From: Puccinia triticina | Lineage: Eukaryota > Basidiomycota > Pucciniomycetes > Pucciniales > Pucciniaceae | Assembly (NCBI RefSeq): GCF_026914185.1 | Contig: NC_070575.1 | Coordinates: forward strand, 558,001 to 622,000 | Direction: 5' to 3' | Length of the DNA: 64,000 nucleotides | In this document: positions 1-10,850 of the stretch, in pieces | Layout of the letters: the number at the start of each line of letters is the position of its first letter | Position numbering within the stretch: position 1 is the first letter of the stretch | Made by a program: the position numbers and the translations under genes | Notes under the pieces: generated by a model | What the model was told of the DNA's origin: nothing | The model's database searches: none | Seen by the model: only the letters and a program-made list of their open reading frames with translations

Positions 1-128
1 ATCCGACTCAGATGCGGACAACGTTGGTTCATCTCATGGAAAAGATGCAGGAAATGGCCTCAATGTCTCTACCTCTACCGAACTTCCTGTGATAACCAAT
101 TTTGATGACTACAACTTTCTCTCCGGTG

Positions 129-201
129 GTAAGTTGTCTTTTTTAATTGACTGTGTTTACATTTCAACTCAATGTTTTTGATGTTTTGATTTACTACGTA
201 G
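129..201 (+). other. Intron 1 of the MULE-OTU gene
   Basis: The 73-nt intron starts GTAAGT and ends TACGTAG. Splicing makes a GAA codon across the junction and links the acidic N-terminal exon to the zinc-fold exon in frame. Confidence 0.75.
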
Positions 202-1877
202 AACCTTTAGATCCTCCCCCACCTGCTAAATTCAAATCGATGGAGGATTTGCTTTCTTTCTGTCAAATCTGGGCTAAACACCATCAATACGCAGTCGCCA
301 CAGGGAGTTCTCATCAAAACAAAAACATATACATTATCTGTGATCGCTTGGGCCAGTTTTGTGGCTCAGTCGTGAATCAATCTGGACGTAAAACAAGCTC
401 TTCGAAGACCAGCTGCCCCTTCAAGCTGAAAGGTTCAGTACCCACAAGCAAGAAAATCATGGTAAAAAACTGGACCTTGGAGATGATGAACGGCGAACAC
501 AACCACAACCCTTCGGACAGACCTTCTTCCCATTCTGCACACAAAAAACTGGTCCCTGCCAAACTCAAGGAGATTCGAAAACTTTCAAATTCAAATCTCA
601 AGCCATCCCAGATACTGCTACAGCTGTGAACTTCCAATAACGAAACGTTTGCAACAAACAAGACGATTAGCAATGCTCTCCAGAAGATCCGTCGTGAAGA
701 TCTAGACGGTCGTGAGCCAACTGAGGCCCTCTTGCAAGTACTAAAGGAATCCAACTGGATGTGGGATGTTCAAGTTGACTCGAACGATAGTATCCTGAAT
801 CTGTTTTTTGCTCACCCGGGATCCATTCACCTTGCTCGGATCAACCATCACGTTGCCCTGTTGGACTCAACATACAAAACAAACAAATATGATATTCCAT
901 TGCTTCACATCATCGGTCAGGCGGCGTCGAATTGATTGTTTTCTATTGGATTCTGCTATATGACCTTCGAAGATACAGAAAACTATCTCTGGGCGGTCAA
1001 AAATCTCAAAAAACATATTTGGCGCCCTCAACGCACGCCAAAGGTCTTTGTAACCGATTGTGACACAACTTTACGGACCGCTTTGGATCAGTTTTTCCCC
1101 GACTTGCAAGCCAACCTGTGCACGTGGCACATCAACAAGAATATCACCACACATTGCAAAAAGCATTTCCCTTTGACAAAACCGGATAAATCAAGCGACT
1201 CAAGCAAAAAGAAAGTGGCTAATTTGTCGACAAAAGCAGCTCAATCAAGTGATTCAAAGAAAGCTCAGGAGAGCTGGGATACTTTCATGAATCTCTGGCA
1301 GCAAGTTACATTGTCAAAGTCAGCTGCAATTTACGAGGAGCGGATCACTACATTGAAGGAATTCCTGTTGACTCGTCCGGCTGTCATGGAATATCTCAAC
1401 AAAAACATACTTCCGGTGAAAGATCTGTTTGTTGTTGCATGGGCATGTCAGTACCCTCACCTCCGAAACCTAAACACATCAAGGGTTGAATCGGGCCACG
1501 CCTACCTCAAGACATTTGTGAAGAACTCTTGGGGTGACTTGTTATTGGTTTTCAAGTCATTGGCGCACGCGGTTGACTCGCAATTAAATCATGTTCACGA
1601 ATCCATTGGTTGAGATGTTGTCAAGACCCTGAAAAACGTCCCAAACTGCTTTATTCCTCTCCTAGGCCACATCTCGAACTTTGCGATCATTGAATGTCTC
1701 GCTCAATACAAACGGCTGGCCACACTTGACCCAACCGAACCATGTTCTAAAACTGTGACGATTGGGATTGGAATCCCTTGTGCACATCGAATCAGAGAGG
1801 TATTGGAAACCAGTGATTCTTTGACACCAGAAGATTTCCACCTACAGTGGCATTTGAGGTACAATCCTGAGATCACG

Positions 1878-1970
1878 GTATGTTGAGGATCTGAGCTTTT
1901 TCTTTAGTGTTTCTTCTGAAATTCAAGTCCTGAGCTGATCATTTTGATCGTTTGCGGGTGTCTTTTGCAG
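1878..1970 (+). other. Intron 2 of the MULE-OTU gene
   Basis: The 93-nt phase-0 intron runs from GTATGT to TCTTTTGCAG. Both flanking exons are in the same frame and the intron carries in-frame stops, so splicing is needed to read into the OTU half. Confidence 0.75.
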
Positions 1971-3182
1971 GAAGTTGAAGAGACCAAAATCGATCTGGAT
2001 CAGGAGATTAAGAACTTGGCGATAGCTCTCAAAAACGAATCAAGCAACAACCTCGGAAATACACTTGAGCATATCAAAAAAATCCTTGACGGGACGCATA
2101 CAACAATCGCTATTCAAGCCCCAAACGTCAAGAAACAAACTAAGGGGAGGCCGTCCCTGAAGAAACGAGGTGTTCGATCGACTAAACAAGACCCGTCAGC
2201 GTTTGAAATAGTTGAAGCCGAGTTGAATATGGGAAAAAAGAAAAGGACCCTGCGGGATCCAAAACAAAAGTCTAAGAGATTGAAAAAAAGTGCGGGCGAC
2301 ACTACTGAGTCACCAGAAGTATCTTTGGCCAACTCCGATTCCGAAAACAATTCAGACGAGGTAGATTCTGAGAACTCTCCAGACGTTTCTGCTTCTGAAG
2401 ATCCAAATGACATTCCCAACGTCAAAACATCCGACAAAGACAATTCAAAACCCAAGATCAAAAAGTCCGATATTTTGACCAATCAGCCGTACCAATCTCA
2501 GATACCCGACCTTTTCCTTCCGTTTATCAAGGAGATTTTTGATCCAGAATCTGATGGAAATTGCGGTTTTTGCTGTGTTGCCAAGGCTGTTGGATACAAC
2601 AACGACGGGTGGTTTCAAGTTAGAAAGCAAATGATTCAAGAGGTTGTTGGAAACAAAGAGCAGTACTTAAAGCTTCAGGGCGAAGAAAAATTAGTCAAGA
2701 AGATTATCGCTGGACTCGAAGTGAAGAGCCTCAAAACCAAGGCTGGTCGCACCAAATGGCTTGACAAGCTGGCTCACGGTCAGATCATTTCAAACACGTT
2801 TGTATGACCGGTTGTTTTCATTTCACTTTGATCTTGCGACACCTACCTGCCCCTACGACTTGGACCAGAAGACTCTCCAGATACCGAACCAATATACATC
2901 CTTCATGTGAACGAGAACCACTGGGTTCTGGTCAACATGAAGGATGGTGTACATCCAATTCCTCCTCCCATCGTGGCCACCCGACTCACCTCTGTGGCCG
3001 CTCAAAATTGGCTAACTAACATTCTGGATGGGCGCGAACTCTACAAAAAGCATTATATGTGATATGAGTTGTATTTCCTTTTTTATTCCTCTTGTTTCTT
3101 TTTTTTGTTTCATTCTTGTTTCACTTTTTCTGTTTTTTCCTTTTGAATCAATGACAAGCTCAAGAAAATGTGCAAGCCATTC

Positions 3183-3497
3183 ATGCACGCCAAAATCTAA
3201 GTGGTGTGGAGTTTCATTCACGCCAAAGGTGGTCTATGCACGCCAGGATTGATGTAGCCAATGTCTGATCGTGGCGTCCGGCGGGCATACACGTCCCTTT
3301 TTCTGGCGTGAAGACATTCAAACACCAACTTTACATGGCTTGCTGGCGTGTCACATTGGAGACGCCAACTTTAGGGTGTGAGTGTTCTGACACACCATGG
3401 AGGTTGGCGTGAATGAAAGGGCACGCCACGGATATTGGCTTGCTAGATTACTCACGCCATTTTGTTGGCGTGCGCAGGGTTTTTTTTTGGCGTGCAT
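3183..3497. repeat. Cluster of TGGCGT / ACGCCA motifs in both orientations
   Basis: About a dozen copies of TGGCGT or its complement lie within about 315 bp (near 3187, 3221, 3239, 3304, 3343, 3361, 3402, 3423, 3453, 3464 and 3488). Chance expectation is well under one. The cluster starts about 120 bp after the MULE-OTU reading frame ends, where subterminal transposase-binding repeats would lie. That role is inference. Confidence 0.6.
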
Positions 3498-5589
3498 AAA
3501 GGCTCACCCAAATTTTATTACCTGGGGAAAAATGGCACATCCAGAGAGGATTGAAAAACATTGTTTTTCTAATTCTCTTCTGCCACGGGGTCAACATAGC
3601 GCATAAGGCCCTCCTTTGGAGGGTCCCTGTGGGATGGTGTCCCCCCTCCAATAGAGGGACTTAGATAAGTTAGCTTGGAAACCCCCTATAGATGTGTGTA
3701 ATGTAAATGTATGAATTTTTGGCCAAAAACCCAAAATGATAGGACTAGGCATGAAAAATGGTATGAATGGCCTTTTTGGCTGCAAGCACCAAGCATACTA
3801 ATCTCAGATGTATAGAAATTTTACCGTGGAAGGGGGCTTAGTAACTAGATATGTATGAAAGTCTTGAGGATACCAACACAGATTTTTTTGGTACCCCCTC
3901 ACTCCTCAACACTTGGCCCCTGTTCATCTTGCAAGAACTCACCAGGGACCTGAAGGTTTATTTTTTGTTTCAGAAAATTTGCATTGGAAAAATTCTGGTG
4001 ATTGATGGGCAAGTCTCAGCAAAACATTGCTGGCTTGTGTTGAGATTTCACCTGGAGAAAAAAATGCAACAGAGAGGGGGAGCAGTCACAGAGCGGCTTG
4101 GATTGGACCAAGGAGCAGAAGATGTGGTTCAAGGGATAAAAGGCTCTGACTTGATGCTGTATTTCAAATCAGACAAGCAGGAACATGTACACCATGGACG
4201 CAAAAGATTGAAAGCCTTCCAAAGTTCAATCAAAAGATGTTTGAGCTCCCCGCCAGCAAGAGGGGATGTTGCCAACTTTGTCAAACTATTTGACCAATTG
4301 AGTTTGAACTGAGGTTTCAAAGTCCTTTCAAAGGCCCTTTGGATATAATTCAAAGTGCCCGTGACATGAAATATTGTTTGGGTGGAGACTTCAAATACAA
4401 CTTGAAGTATCTTCAAATAATAATTGAATAACCTTTGAATATAATTTGAACTCCGCTGAGTTTGACTTATAATCAAATGTTGACTTTGGGATACCAGGAA
4501 ATGGGAATTCTTATCATGAAACCCCTATCATCAACATTTCAAAATCTTCTGGGAAGCCCGGCCTGTGACTTGGGATTGCAGTGGCAAAGCCGCCTTAGCC
4601 TCTAGTTTCATTTGGAACATTGAGTATTCTCCAAGGTACATTTGAATTTCAATTGAATTTGCTTTGATTAAAATTTCTGGGGCACCAAATTTGGTTACTC
4701 GCAGGTGACATACTTGCTTAAATTTTGGCCTGAAATACAAGCCAAGAAGGAACCCAAGCAACCTCTTAGCAATACTTGCAACCACTCAGACTGTTTCATG
4801 GGTACCTTATTGTGAAACCCCCTAATTCAACTATAGTGAAATAAAGGGCAGTGTGTTGGCTGAGGTCCTAAGTAAGATGCTGCTGCTGCTTTATCTTTGG
4901 ATACCACAAGGGGCCTTCACTTATTTCCTCACAATCTTTCTTTTTTAATTCTGGAATGCCCTGCACCAGGCAAATCATATTCATTCTACCCACATATGGG
5001 GTGCCATCCCAAGGAGTTAATTTAATACCTGGTGTGAGTTGACAGGAAAAACAGTTGAAATTAAACATGGAGGTGAGCAGAGCAGACAAAAAACCAATAG
5101 CAGACAATGTCTGAAGAGGACCAATGTAAAATACTTGAAGGGGCTAATGCGGCTTCACAGATAAGAAAGTGGACGGGCTAATGTGTGCACACAGGAACAG
5201 TTGGTCTGAACTGATTATCATTTACTTGGGAGTCTCAGGGCTTAAGAGGACTAAGTACAAGGTGTTCAACATGTGTGCGCAAGTTTGAAGAAACACAATG
5301 AATAAGAAAAATCTACCTGCATGATCAAGAGAATGACATGGTTGTGACAAGGAAAAAGAAGAGATAGAGAGCAGAATCAAGTGAAATTCCAACACAAACA
5401 GGCAACCAGACAGCCTCCTGGGACAAAAGGAGGCTGGAAGAATAAGGGGGGGGGGGGATGTAGGGGAGGATCAATGGGAAGATTTCTTTGATTATGAGTT
5501 GAGTGGTCAATGGAGATGGGACAAGAGCAGATGATTGCTCAAGGCACCCGGTGCCTGCAAGGCTGGTGGGGGGACAACCGCAGCAGATG
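3498..5589. other. Gene-poor AT-rich spacer
   Basis: No recognisable gene was found. A 153-codon frame at 3851-4312 (+) resembles nothing I know and has no splice or promoter support. A short motif at about 3606-3622 (AAGGCCCTCCTTTGGAGG) recurs at about 43284, so it is probably part of a dispersed repeat. A run of ten or so G lies at about 5446. Confidence 0.4.
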
Positions 5590-6645
5590 GGCGCGGCAAA
5601 TTGGAGGAGGTCTTGATTTTGTGAATGCAGAAGAGGGAGAAGTTGAGTTTGACGGCAAGAAACTTCATGTCAGCTGTCCGAGCAAAACAAAAAAAAAGCA
5701 AGAGATGAGAATTGTGGACAGTGTGATGGAGGGAAGTACAGGGGTGGGGGGGGGGAGGTTTAAAGTCTTGTTGGGTGGAGAGCGCGGAGATGATGTTGAG
5801 TCCAAGCTCAGTGAACTGGCGCTAATGGTTGGCAATGGTGATCAGGATCGATCCCAGCTGCATAATGTTGCTTGCGTCGGCTGCTGAGCCGTCCAAGCCG
5901 GTGCCCTCCGCCTGGGCCCTGTACCCGGCGCCCTCGTCCTTTTCTGAGTCCTCCACCCTCCCATAATCACACACACAAACATACGCAGGGGGCAAGCAAG
6001 CAGGGCCCGTCAGATCACCTGTGGAGCCGGAAGCGGTCGTGCGCGGACTCACTTTGGTCCCCAAGGCCTTTGCACCTTGCTGCTGATTTCTCAATTGTTA
6101 GAGCAACACAGATTTTGTGAACCCGTCAGCATACAGGTTGTCCTGTGATTCAGTGAGAGTAGTGTTTAGTTGGATGAGGTAGTCAGTCAAGAAGGACAGT
6201 GGCGGGGTTTGAGGGAAAAGTTGACGCCAAGGATGGCCACTTTCCAGGCGGGGTCAAGCAATTATTTGAGCCGCTTCATCTACCAGAGCACCCTCAACAT
6301 GCGCATGTAATTCTCCATAGCGGCTGCGGAGAGGACGATACCAATGAGGCATTCGGTCTTGAACTTGAGCATGAAAAAGTCCCAGCGGGACACGTGGGGA
6401 CTGAAATTGAGCTTGCGCATAACAAGTCTGTTGGGCAACAATTGTTTGTTGCTGGTGGCGCGGATGGCTGACACGAGTGTGGAGGTGAGGTTGTGAAGAT
6501 ACAAGGTGTTGGCGGGCTCATTGAGACTGAGGCCGAGGGTCTCAATGAGTAGACTGATGAAGTCGCCCCGCCCAAGTAACAGGTAGTATTTGATGGCCTT
6601 GAAATGGTCGAGCCGCTTGAGATTGATGAAGAAGCTTGAAGAAAA
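5590..6645 (-). pseudogene. Gamma-tubulin complex component (GCP3/Spc98-type), C-terminal fragment, decayed
   Basis: Reading leftward from about 6645, the minus strand encodes HFKAIKYYLLLGRGDFI, then LHNLTSTLVSAIRAT and WDFFMLKFKTE with a tail like MRMLRVLW. This order and spacing matches the conserved C-terminal region of GCP3/Spc98 proteins, which nucleate microtubules at spindle pole bodies. The frame is broken just after LRVLW by TAG (6280-6282), then TAA a few codons later, and by further stops near 6220 and 6090. Farther left, FTELGLNIISALSTQQ and, after a possible intron, KFLAVKLNFS fit the extreme C-terminus of the family. No N-terminal two-thirds is present. It looks like a truncated gene copy carried into a repeat-rich region. 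The family call rests on remembered motif patterns; an alignment would settle it. Confidence 0.55.
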
Positions 6646-6907
6646 TTGTGAAGACCCAGAGGCTTCACATGAAGATCACGGACAGATTACATCAGCAACC
6701 TGGGAGTACTTAATGTTAGATTATGAATATTTACTCATCTCATTATGAATACGCAGCAAGTACTTTCAATTCTCACCAGCATCCGGAAAATACCAATTGA
6801 AACCCTAACCCCATTTTCAACCGTTCATCAAAAGCGAATCAAGCTCGCACACCTTACTGGTCTTTTCCTCACGCGTTTACATCATTATACTCGTGAGGAA
6901 GAGACTA

Positions 6908-7019
6908 GTAAGCACATCGACATCACCTCAATCCTCAAAAACCAAGAATATTCAAACTAACAAAACTTTCCTCATCCCTACTTCCCCTTTTCTCTTTTTC
7001 ACACCTTCCTATAAATCAG
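6908..7019 (+). other. Intron 1 of the non-coding transcript, proven by its spliced copy
   Basis: GTAAGC..AAATCAG, 112 nt. It is absent precisely from the downstream copy at junction 7362/7363. Confidence 0.8.
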
Positions 7020-7092
7020 ATATTCATCTCTCTTGTGCGCGTCCCTCAAACATCATCAAAACCAAATCAAAACAATCCCTGCGTCGCCGCAG

Positions 7093-7194
7093 GTATGCAC
7101 ATATAACTTTTCTATCATCTATGTATTTACTCATAACCTAATAACTTATTTCTTTAATCTTTCGTTCTCTCTTTATGTTGTTTTTCTCATTTAG
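7093..7194 (+). other. Intron 2 of the non-coding transcript, proven by its spliced copy
   Basis: GTATGC..CATTTAG, 102 nt. It is absent precisely from the downstream copy at junction 7435/7436. Confidence 0.8.
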
Positions 7195-7323
7195 GTGTGT
7201 TGCTGGAGCATTAAGCTGTGTTGTCGAGAGTCGTCACTTACTTAGGTTAAATCATCATCATCTCAGGTTCGCTATTTTATATTAAAATTGTTTTTCTTAT
7301 TTCTTATGTCTTCATAATAAAAA

Positions 7324-7507
7324 TCACGCGTTTACATCATTATACTCGTGAGGAAGAGACTAATATTCATCTCTCTTGTGCGCGTCCCTCAAACATCATC
7401 AAAACCAAATCAAAACAATCCCTGCGTCGCCGCAGGTGTGTTGCTGGAGCATTAAGCTGTGTTGTCGAGAGTCGTCACTTACTTAGGTTAAATCATCATC
7501 ATCTCAG
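7324..7507 (+). repeat. Tandem spliced (cDNA-like) copy: exon1-exon2-exon3 joined
   Basis: The segment repeats the last 39 nt of exon 1, all of exon 2 (73 nt) and all of exon 3 (72 nt) of the parent at 6869-7266, with both introns cleanly missing. Identity is essentially complete. There is no poly(A) tail, and the copy sits in the same orientation only 58 bp downstream of its parent. It is therefore a cDNA-derived segment recombined back into the locus rather than an ordinary dispersed pseudogene. Confidence 0.85.
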
Positions 7508-7579
7508 GTGTGTTGCTGGAGCATTAAGCTGTGTTGTCGAGAGTCGTCACTTACTTAGGTTAAATCATCATCATCTCAG
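7508..7579 (+). repeat. Second head-to-tail copy of exon 3
   Basis: The same 72-nt exon 3 is repeated again, joined exactly at the exon edge (CATCTCAG then GTGTGTTGC). The locus therefore holds exon 3 three times: in the parent, in the spliced copy, and here. It is followed at 7580 by GTCACTTCGCG, probably the next exon. Confidence 0.85.
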
Positions 7580-7633
7580 GTCACTTCGCGTTCTTCTAAA
7601 AATTACACTTAACTCGACCCTCCCTGCGTCCCA

Positions 7634-7854
7634 CCTAACTCAGCAGAGAGAAGCTGATCTTCTCTCCTGGGTTAGGTGAGCACCTTCTTCTATTCCTCAT
7701 TATCAGATTGTATGCAGTTAGGAGAGAGAAGCTGATCTTCTCTCCTGGGTTAGAAATACAAAACATAAGTGGTTCCTAGAAATTCTGAGCCACCTTGGCC
7801 TTGTGCCAGCTTCCATGTCTGCCCAGTGAAGAGTCCTTTTGGAGGACTATTACA
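7634..7854 (+). ncRNA. Hairpin-spacer-hairpin structured element, locus A
   Basis: Unit X1 (7634-7675) is an imperfect palindrome with a CCTAAC..GTTAGG stem. A 42-nt spacer starting GTGAGC and ending TATGCAG (7676-7717) follows, then a direct repeat of X (about 7718-7753). Downstream a short stem AGTCCT/AGGACT (7832-7837 with 7843-7848) is followed by ATTACA. The same order recurs at 17931, 34998 and 51778. The spacer has intron-like ends but is short for a spliceosomal intron. Function is unknown; a transcribed RNA is inferred from compensatory changes in the terminal stem between loci. Confidence 0.55.
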
Positions 7855-7857
7855 AAA

Positions 7858-9212
7858 ATGTTGAAGAGCCGTCAGGTGGTGGTCGCGTAGGTCCTCTGGA
7901 TTTTCTGCTTGCAGCAAGGCCTTTGACAAGGCTTGGTAGATGTTCAAGCGGGTCCAATACATATGTAAAATTTTTCATCCCCGCAGGAATGTCTGTGGCA
8001 GTTGCCAGGGTGGTGTGATTCAGTTGATATGGCCGTGGCCCTGTTGTTGGTTGTTGTCAAGATGATAATGCGAGAGCATGGTGAGGCTGGGAGTCTATAA
8101 ATAGGGAACCTTGAGGAAGCCTTGTTCCCTCAGGCGACTCCTTGGTGCTGGTTTCCAGCCGGGGAGTTGTCTCACCCCCGTCTGCTGTTACACTTGTGCA
8201 GTTTGACGGGGGAATACTCGTTGGCCCTCCTTGTGCTTAACCGCTGGGGGTCATCCTCTCATTTGTTTTTTGACCCTGCTAGAAAGGGATGTACAGTGGG
8301 CCACGGTACATCAGCTTTCTGATGTTGGGTGGCAGTTTGCAGGCTTTTGGATTTGTTTATTGTCTTTTCATTGTGCTTTTGTGGTTTTTTATTTTGTGGG
8401 GGGAACCCTTGACTTTTTTTTTCTGATTTTTTGTGTGGGGGAAACCCTTGACTTCTGATTTTTTGTGTGGGGGAAACCCTTGACTTTTTTCCTGTTTTTT
8501 TGGTAATTTTTAGGGGGAACCCTTGATTTTTTTTCCATGATTCACTGGCTTTAATATACTTGGATCAATATGCCTGGGAAGCAGACTGGGTCAATTGATC
8601 CCTCACACCTGACCCACCCCCCCTCAGCAATTTTGTCAGCCTTGGTGATGCCAAGAGCTAGAACTCTTCTAGCGACACCCTGGGTGATGATGACAAAAAA
8701 GATCTATTGTTTAGAGGTTTGGATTTAATCAACGCTGAAACAAGTACAATTAGGGGGTATCAAATATGAGAAATCCACCATTACAAACCAGTCAATTAGA
8801 AATTTCCAAATCCACAATTCCTAATTGACGGGTTTTTGAAACCCACCAACCCAACCAAGGTGGATTTTGAAATAGCTAAATCACACTTTTTTCACTCAAA
8901 TCAGTCAATTCAAATTATCATAGTTTTTTAACTCACCCCACTTGAGCAACCTGAGCCCCAATTCAGTTCACCAAGCATTCAATCCAACTGATGCCCAAAT
9001 CAAATTCACTTCCTCAAACGTTCAAGCCAACTGAAACCCTGATCAAATACACTTCCTGGAACCTTTGGCCCAACTGACACCCGATCCAAATCACTTCCTG
9101 GAGCCTTCTACCCAACTGAACCCCCAATCAATTTTACTTCCTGGAGCCTTCTAACGAACTGATACCTCGATCAAATTCACTTCCTGGAACCTTTGAGAGC
9201 TCAAAAGCAATC
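7858..9212. other. Spacer with TATA-like site and short tandem repeat; Harbinger-type left end at 8753
   Basis: No gene seen. A TATAAATA core lies at about 8096. A purine/T-rich unit (GGGGGAAACCCTTGACTT plus a T-run) is repeated about four times between 8398 and 8540. At 8753 a GGGGGTATCAAATATGA end preceded by TTA matches a second copy at 16145; both lie upstream of Harbinger-type ORFs. Several CTTCCTGGA(A/G)CCTT repeats occur between 9000 and 9195. Confidence 0.45.
8753..8790 (+). repeat. Putative Harbinger terminal sequence, copy 1
   Basis: GGGGGTATCAAATATGA preceded by TTA, then a CCACCATTAC block. The same start occurs at 16145. PIF/Harbinger elements create 3-bp TTA/TAA duplications, which agrees. 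No matching right end was found. Confidence 0.4.
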
Positions 9213-10467
9213 ATGCCAAAAGTATCTCGAAGAAAAAAGATAGTTGAAGGGGCCAATGTTGCTGCCCTTGGCTTGATGCTTGATTTTGATTATGATTATG
9301 ACTCAGACCTTGAAGATTTTTACGCTTTTTCGATGCATCAGCTTCAGAGACGATACCTAGAAGACCGCAATTCCACCACTCGCTTAAATCCTCGCTATGA
9401 CGTGTGTGAACTTCAAGACCTATCAGCCTCAAGCTTTTTAAAACTGTTTCATATGACATTTCCATGTTTCCTCAACCTCCTCCAGCTTATTGAACAAAAC
9501 CCCATCTTCTACAACAACTCTCAGAACCACCTATTCAAATTGCTGTTGCTCTGTGCCATCTTGGATCAAATGGCAACGGGTCAGCTGTCTTAAGGCTGAA
9601 AAATCTTTTCCAAGTTGGCTTTGGAACAATTGACCTGTATACTAGAAGATTCATCAATGCTATTTACAAATTACGAACTTCTCTAATCTCATGGCCAACC
9701 AAATCTGAATGAATCAAATCATCACAGGTCATGCAAGAGGAAGGATTTCCTGGCTGTGTCGGATTTGTTGATGGAACGTTAATTCCCTTGAGTCAGAAGC
9801 CCCCAGTAGATGGGAATCACTACTTCAATCAAAAGAAGAGGTCATATTTTTGATACTATCTTCTATAAAGCAATCTTCTAACATGTTGACTGATTTTTTA
9901 TTTGGCCTGCCCCTCAGATACTCAATCTCAGTTACTCTCATATGTGATGTCAACAAGAATTTCATATTGTACCTGGCGGGATTCCCTGGCTCCTGTCATG
10001 ATGCTTATGTTTTTTCACACATGAAGGTTGCCCAGGAACCAGAACAATATTTTGATCAAAACCAATTCCTACTCGCAGACTCAGCCTACACCAATGATGG
10101 ATATGTTGTCCCTGCATACAAAGGGCCCAGAGAATTATCTGACCAGCGAAACGTCAATTTCAACTACCGCCTTGCCCAATCTCAAGTCAGAATTGAACAT
10201 GCCATTGGGATTCTCAAAGGTCAATTTGCTAGCCTACGTGAGATTTGAAGTCAATTATGCAGGCAGGAAGAGATGAAGGAAGCCATCAAATGGATTGTTA
10301 CATGCATCATTCTAAATAATCTGCTGGCAGACCTCAAAGATCAATGGAACAAGCTCTATGAAGATGAAATTCCTGAACCACCCCCTGAAATAGCACCCCA
10401 CACTGACAAAGCTTTGTATGATCTGAGACATATCTTGCGTCCCATCACACTGGCCCACTTTGAATAA
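9213..10467 (+). pseudogene. PIF/Harbinger (DDE_Tnp_4-type) transposase, decayed
   Basis: It starts at ATG 9213. The N-terminal part is helical; after a 1-nt frameshift near 9528 the family motif PPIQIAVALCHLGSNGNGSAV appears in the shifted frame, which fixes the position of the lesion. The catalytic triad is visible: D in GFVDGTLIPL (codon 9770-9772), D in FLLADSAYTND (10078-10080) and E in VRIEHAIGILKG (10195-10197). A probable intron lies between about 9839 and 9916 (..AAGAG|GT and CCCTCAG|ATACTC), which restores QKKRYSISV. Two in-frame TGA codons (after WPTKSE near 9710, and after LREI at 10246-10248) again fit CGA arginine codons. The C-terminus runs to 10467. It encodes a mobile-element recombinase. 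The right end of the element was not located. Confidence 0.8.
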
Positions 10468-10850
10468 GGCAAGTGGATCATTTGGGGGGGATGATTTTTG
10501 TTTGAATGAAATTGATTTCTATTCACCTAGATCCGGTCTTCCAAACCGTTTGAAGTGGTCTGGAACCATGTTCATGCCACGGTGTTTTTGGTTGCCTTTC
10601 AATTAATACAGTGTCACCAATATCATATTCATGTTTCACCTTTGATTTTTTTTCCTCCGTTCCCAGTCAAACTCTTCCACTTGAGTGGGTGGATTCATGT
10701 TTGCCCTTTCATCCTCTTCCCTTCGACCAAGCCAAGCTTCAACTCTTCATCAAAAGACTTCCCAAGTGCATAAAACCCCTCAACTCTCAATCTCATAGTC
10801 ACTGCCACGGAAACCCAGCCAACAAATACCGGTGGGTGATATCAAGGCCA
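10468..10850. other. Spacer without recognisable gene
   Basis: Follows the Harbinger frame. Only short frames are present and no motif was recognised. Confidence 0.35.

Larger units (their letters stand above)
2..3062 (+). pseudogene. MULE (Mutator-like) transposase fused to C-terminal OTU cysteine protease domain; 5-prime end outside window
   Basis: Three exons (2-128, 202-1877, 1971-3062) are joined by GT-AG introns (GTAAGT..TACGTAG and GTATGT..TTTGCAG) that keep one frame. The N-terminal part has a FAR1/WRKY-GCM1-like zinc fold (ICDRLGQF, SCPFKLKG, then GEHNHN). The MULE catalytic core follows: LLDSTYKTN at about 860 and VFVTDCDTTLRTAL at about 1050, then a CTWHINKN segment. A lysine/serine-rich linker leads to an OTU domain with the catalytic Cys in DGNCGF (codon 2562-2564) and the His in NENHWVLVN (codon 2919-2921). 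The frame is open throughout except for five TGA codons at 627, 933, 1611, 2805 and 2829. There is no frameshift, TAA or TAG. Each TGA fits a lost CGA arginine. It is a mobile-element gene, not a host gene, and is presumably dead as it stands. MULE-OTU architecture is known family knowledge; activity is not claimed. Confidence 0.85.
6740..7266 (+). ncRNA. Parent copy of a spliced, apparently non-coding transcript (three exons)
   Basis: Exon 1 ends at 6907 (gagacta), exon 2 is 7020-7092 and exon 3 is 7195-7266. Intron 1 (6908-7019) runs GTAAGC..ATCAG and intron 2 (7093-7194) runs GTATGC..TTTAG. These boundaries are not guesses: the same exons occur joined, without introns, 58 bp downstream (7324-7507), and the joins fall exactly at these sites. 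The next exon would follow exon 3 at a GTTCGC donor-like site. No long open frame spans the exons, so I call it non-coding, but a short peptide cannot be excluded. Exon 1's 5-prime limit is unknown; 6740 is a nominal edge. Confidence 0.6.

Noticed and set aside
2..3062. TGA read as an amino acid (recoding) in the MULE-OTU gene
   Set aside because: Normal genes here (secreted protein exon 3, DUF3245-like gene) end in TGA, and fungal nuclear codes use TGA as stop. CpG decay explains the pattern better.
8640..8740. C/D snoRNA-like boxes (TGATGA at about 8686, CTGA at about 8735) and a GCTA hairpin with GACA
   Set aside because: No terminal stem joins the boxes and the spacing is not convincing; short motifs of this kind arise by chance.
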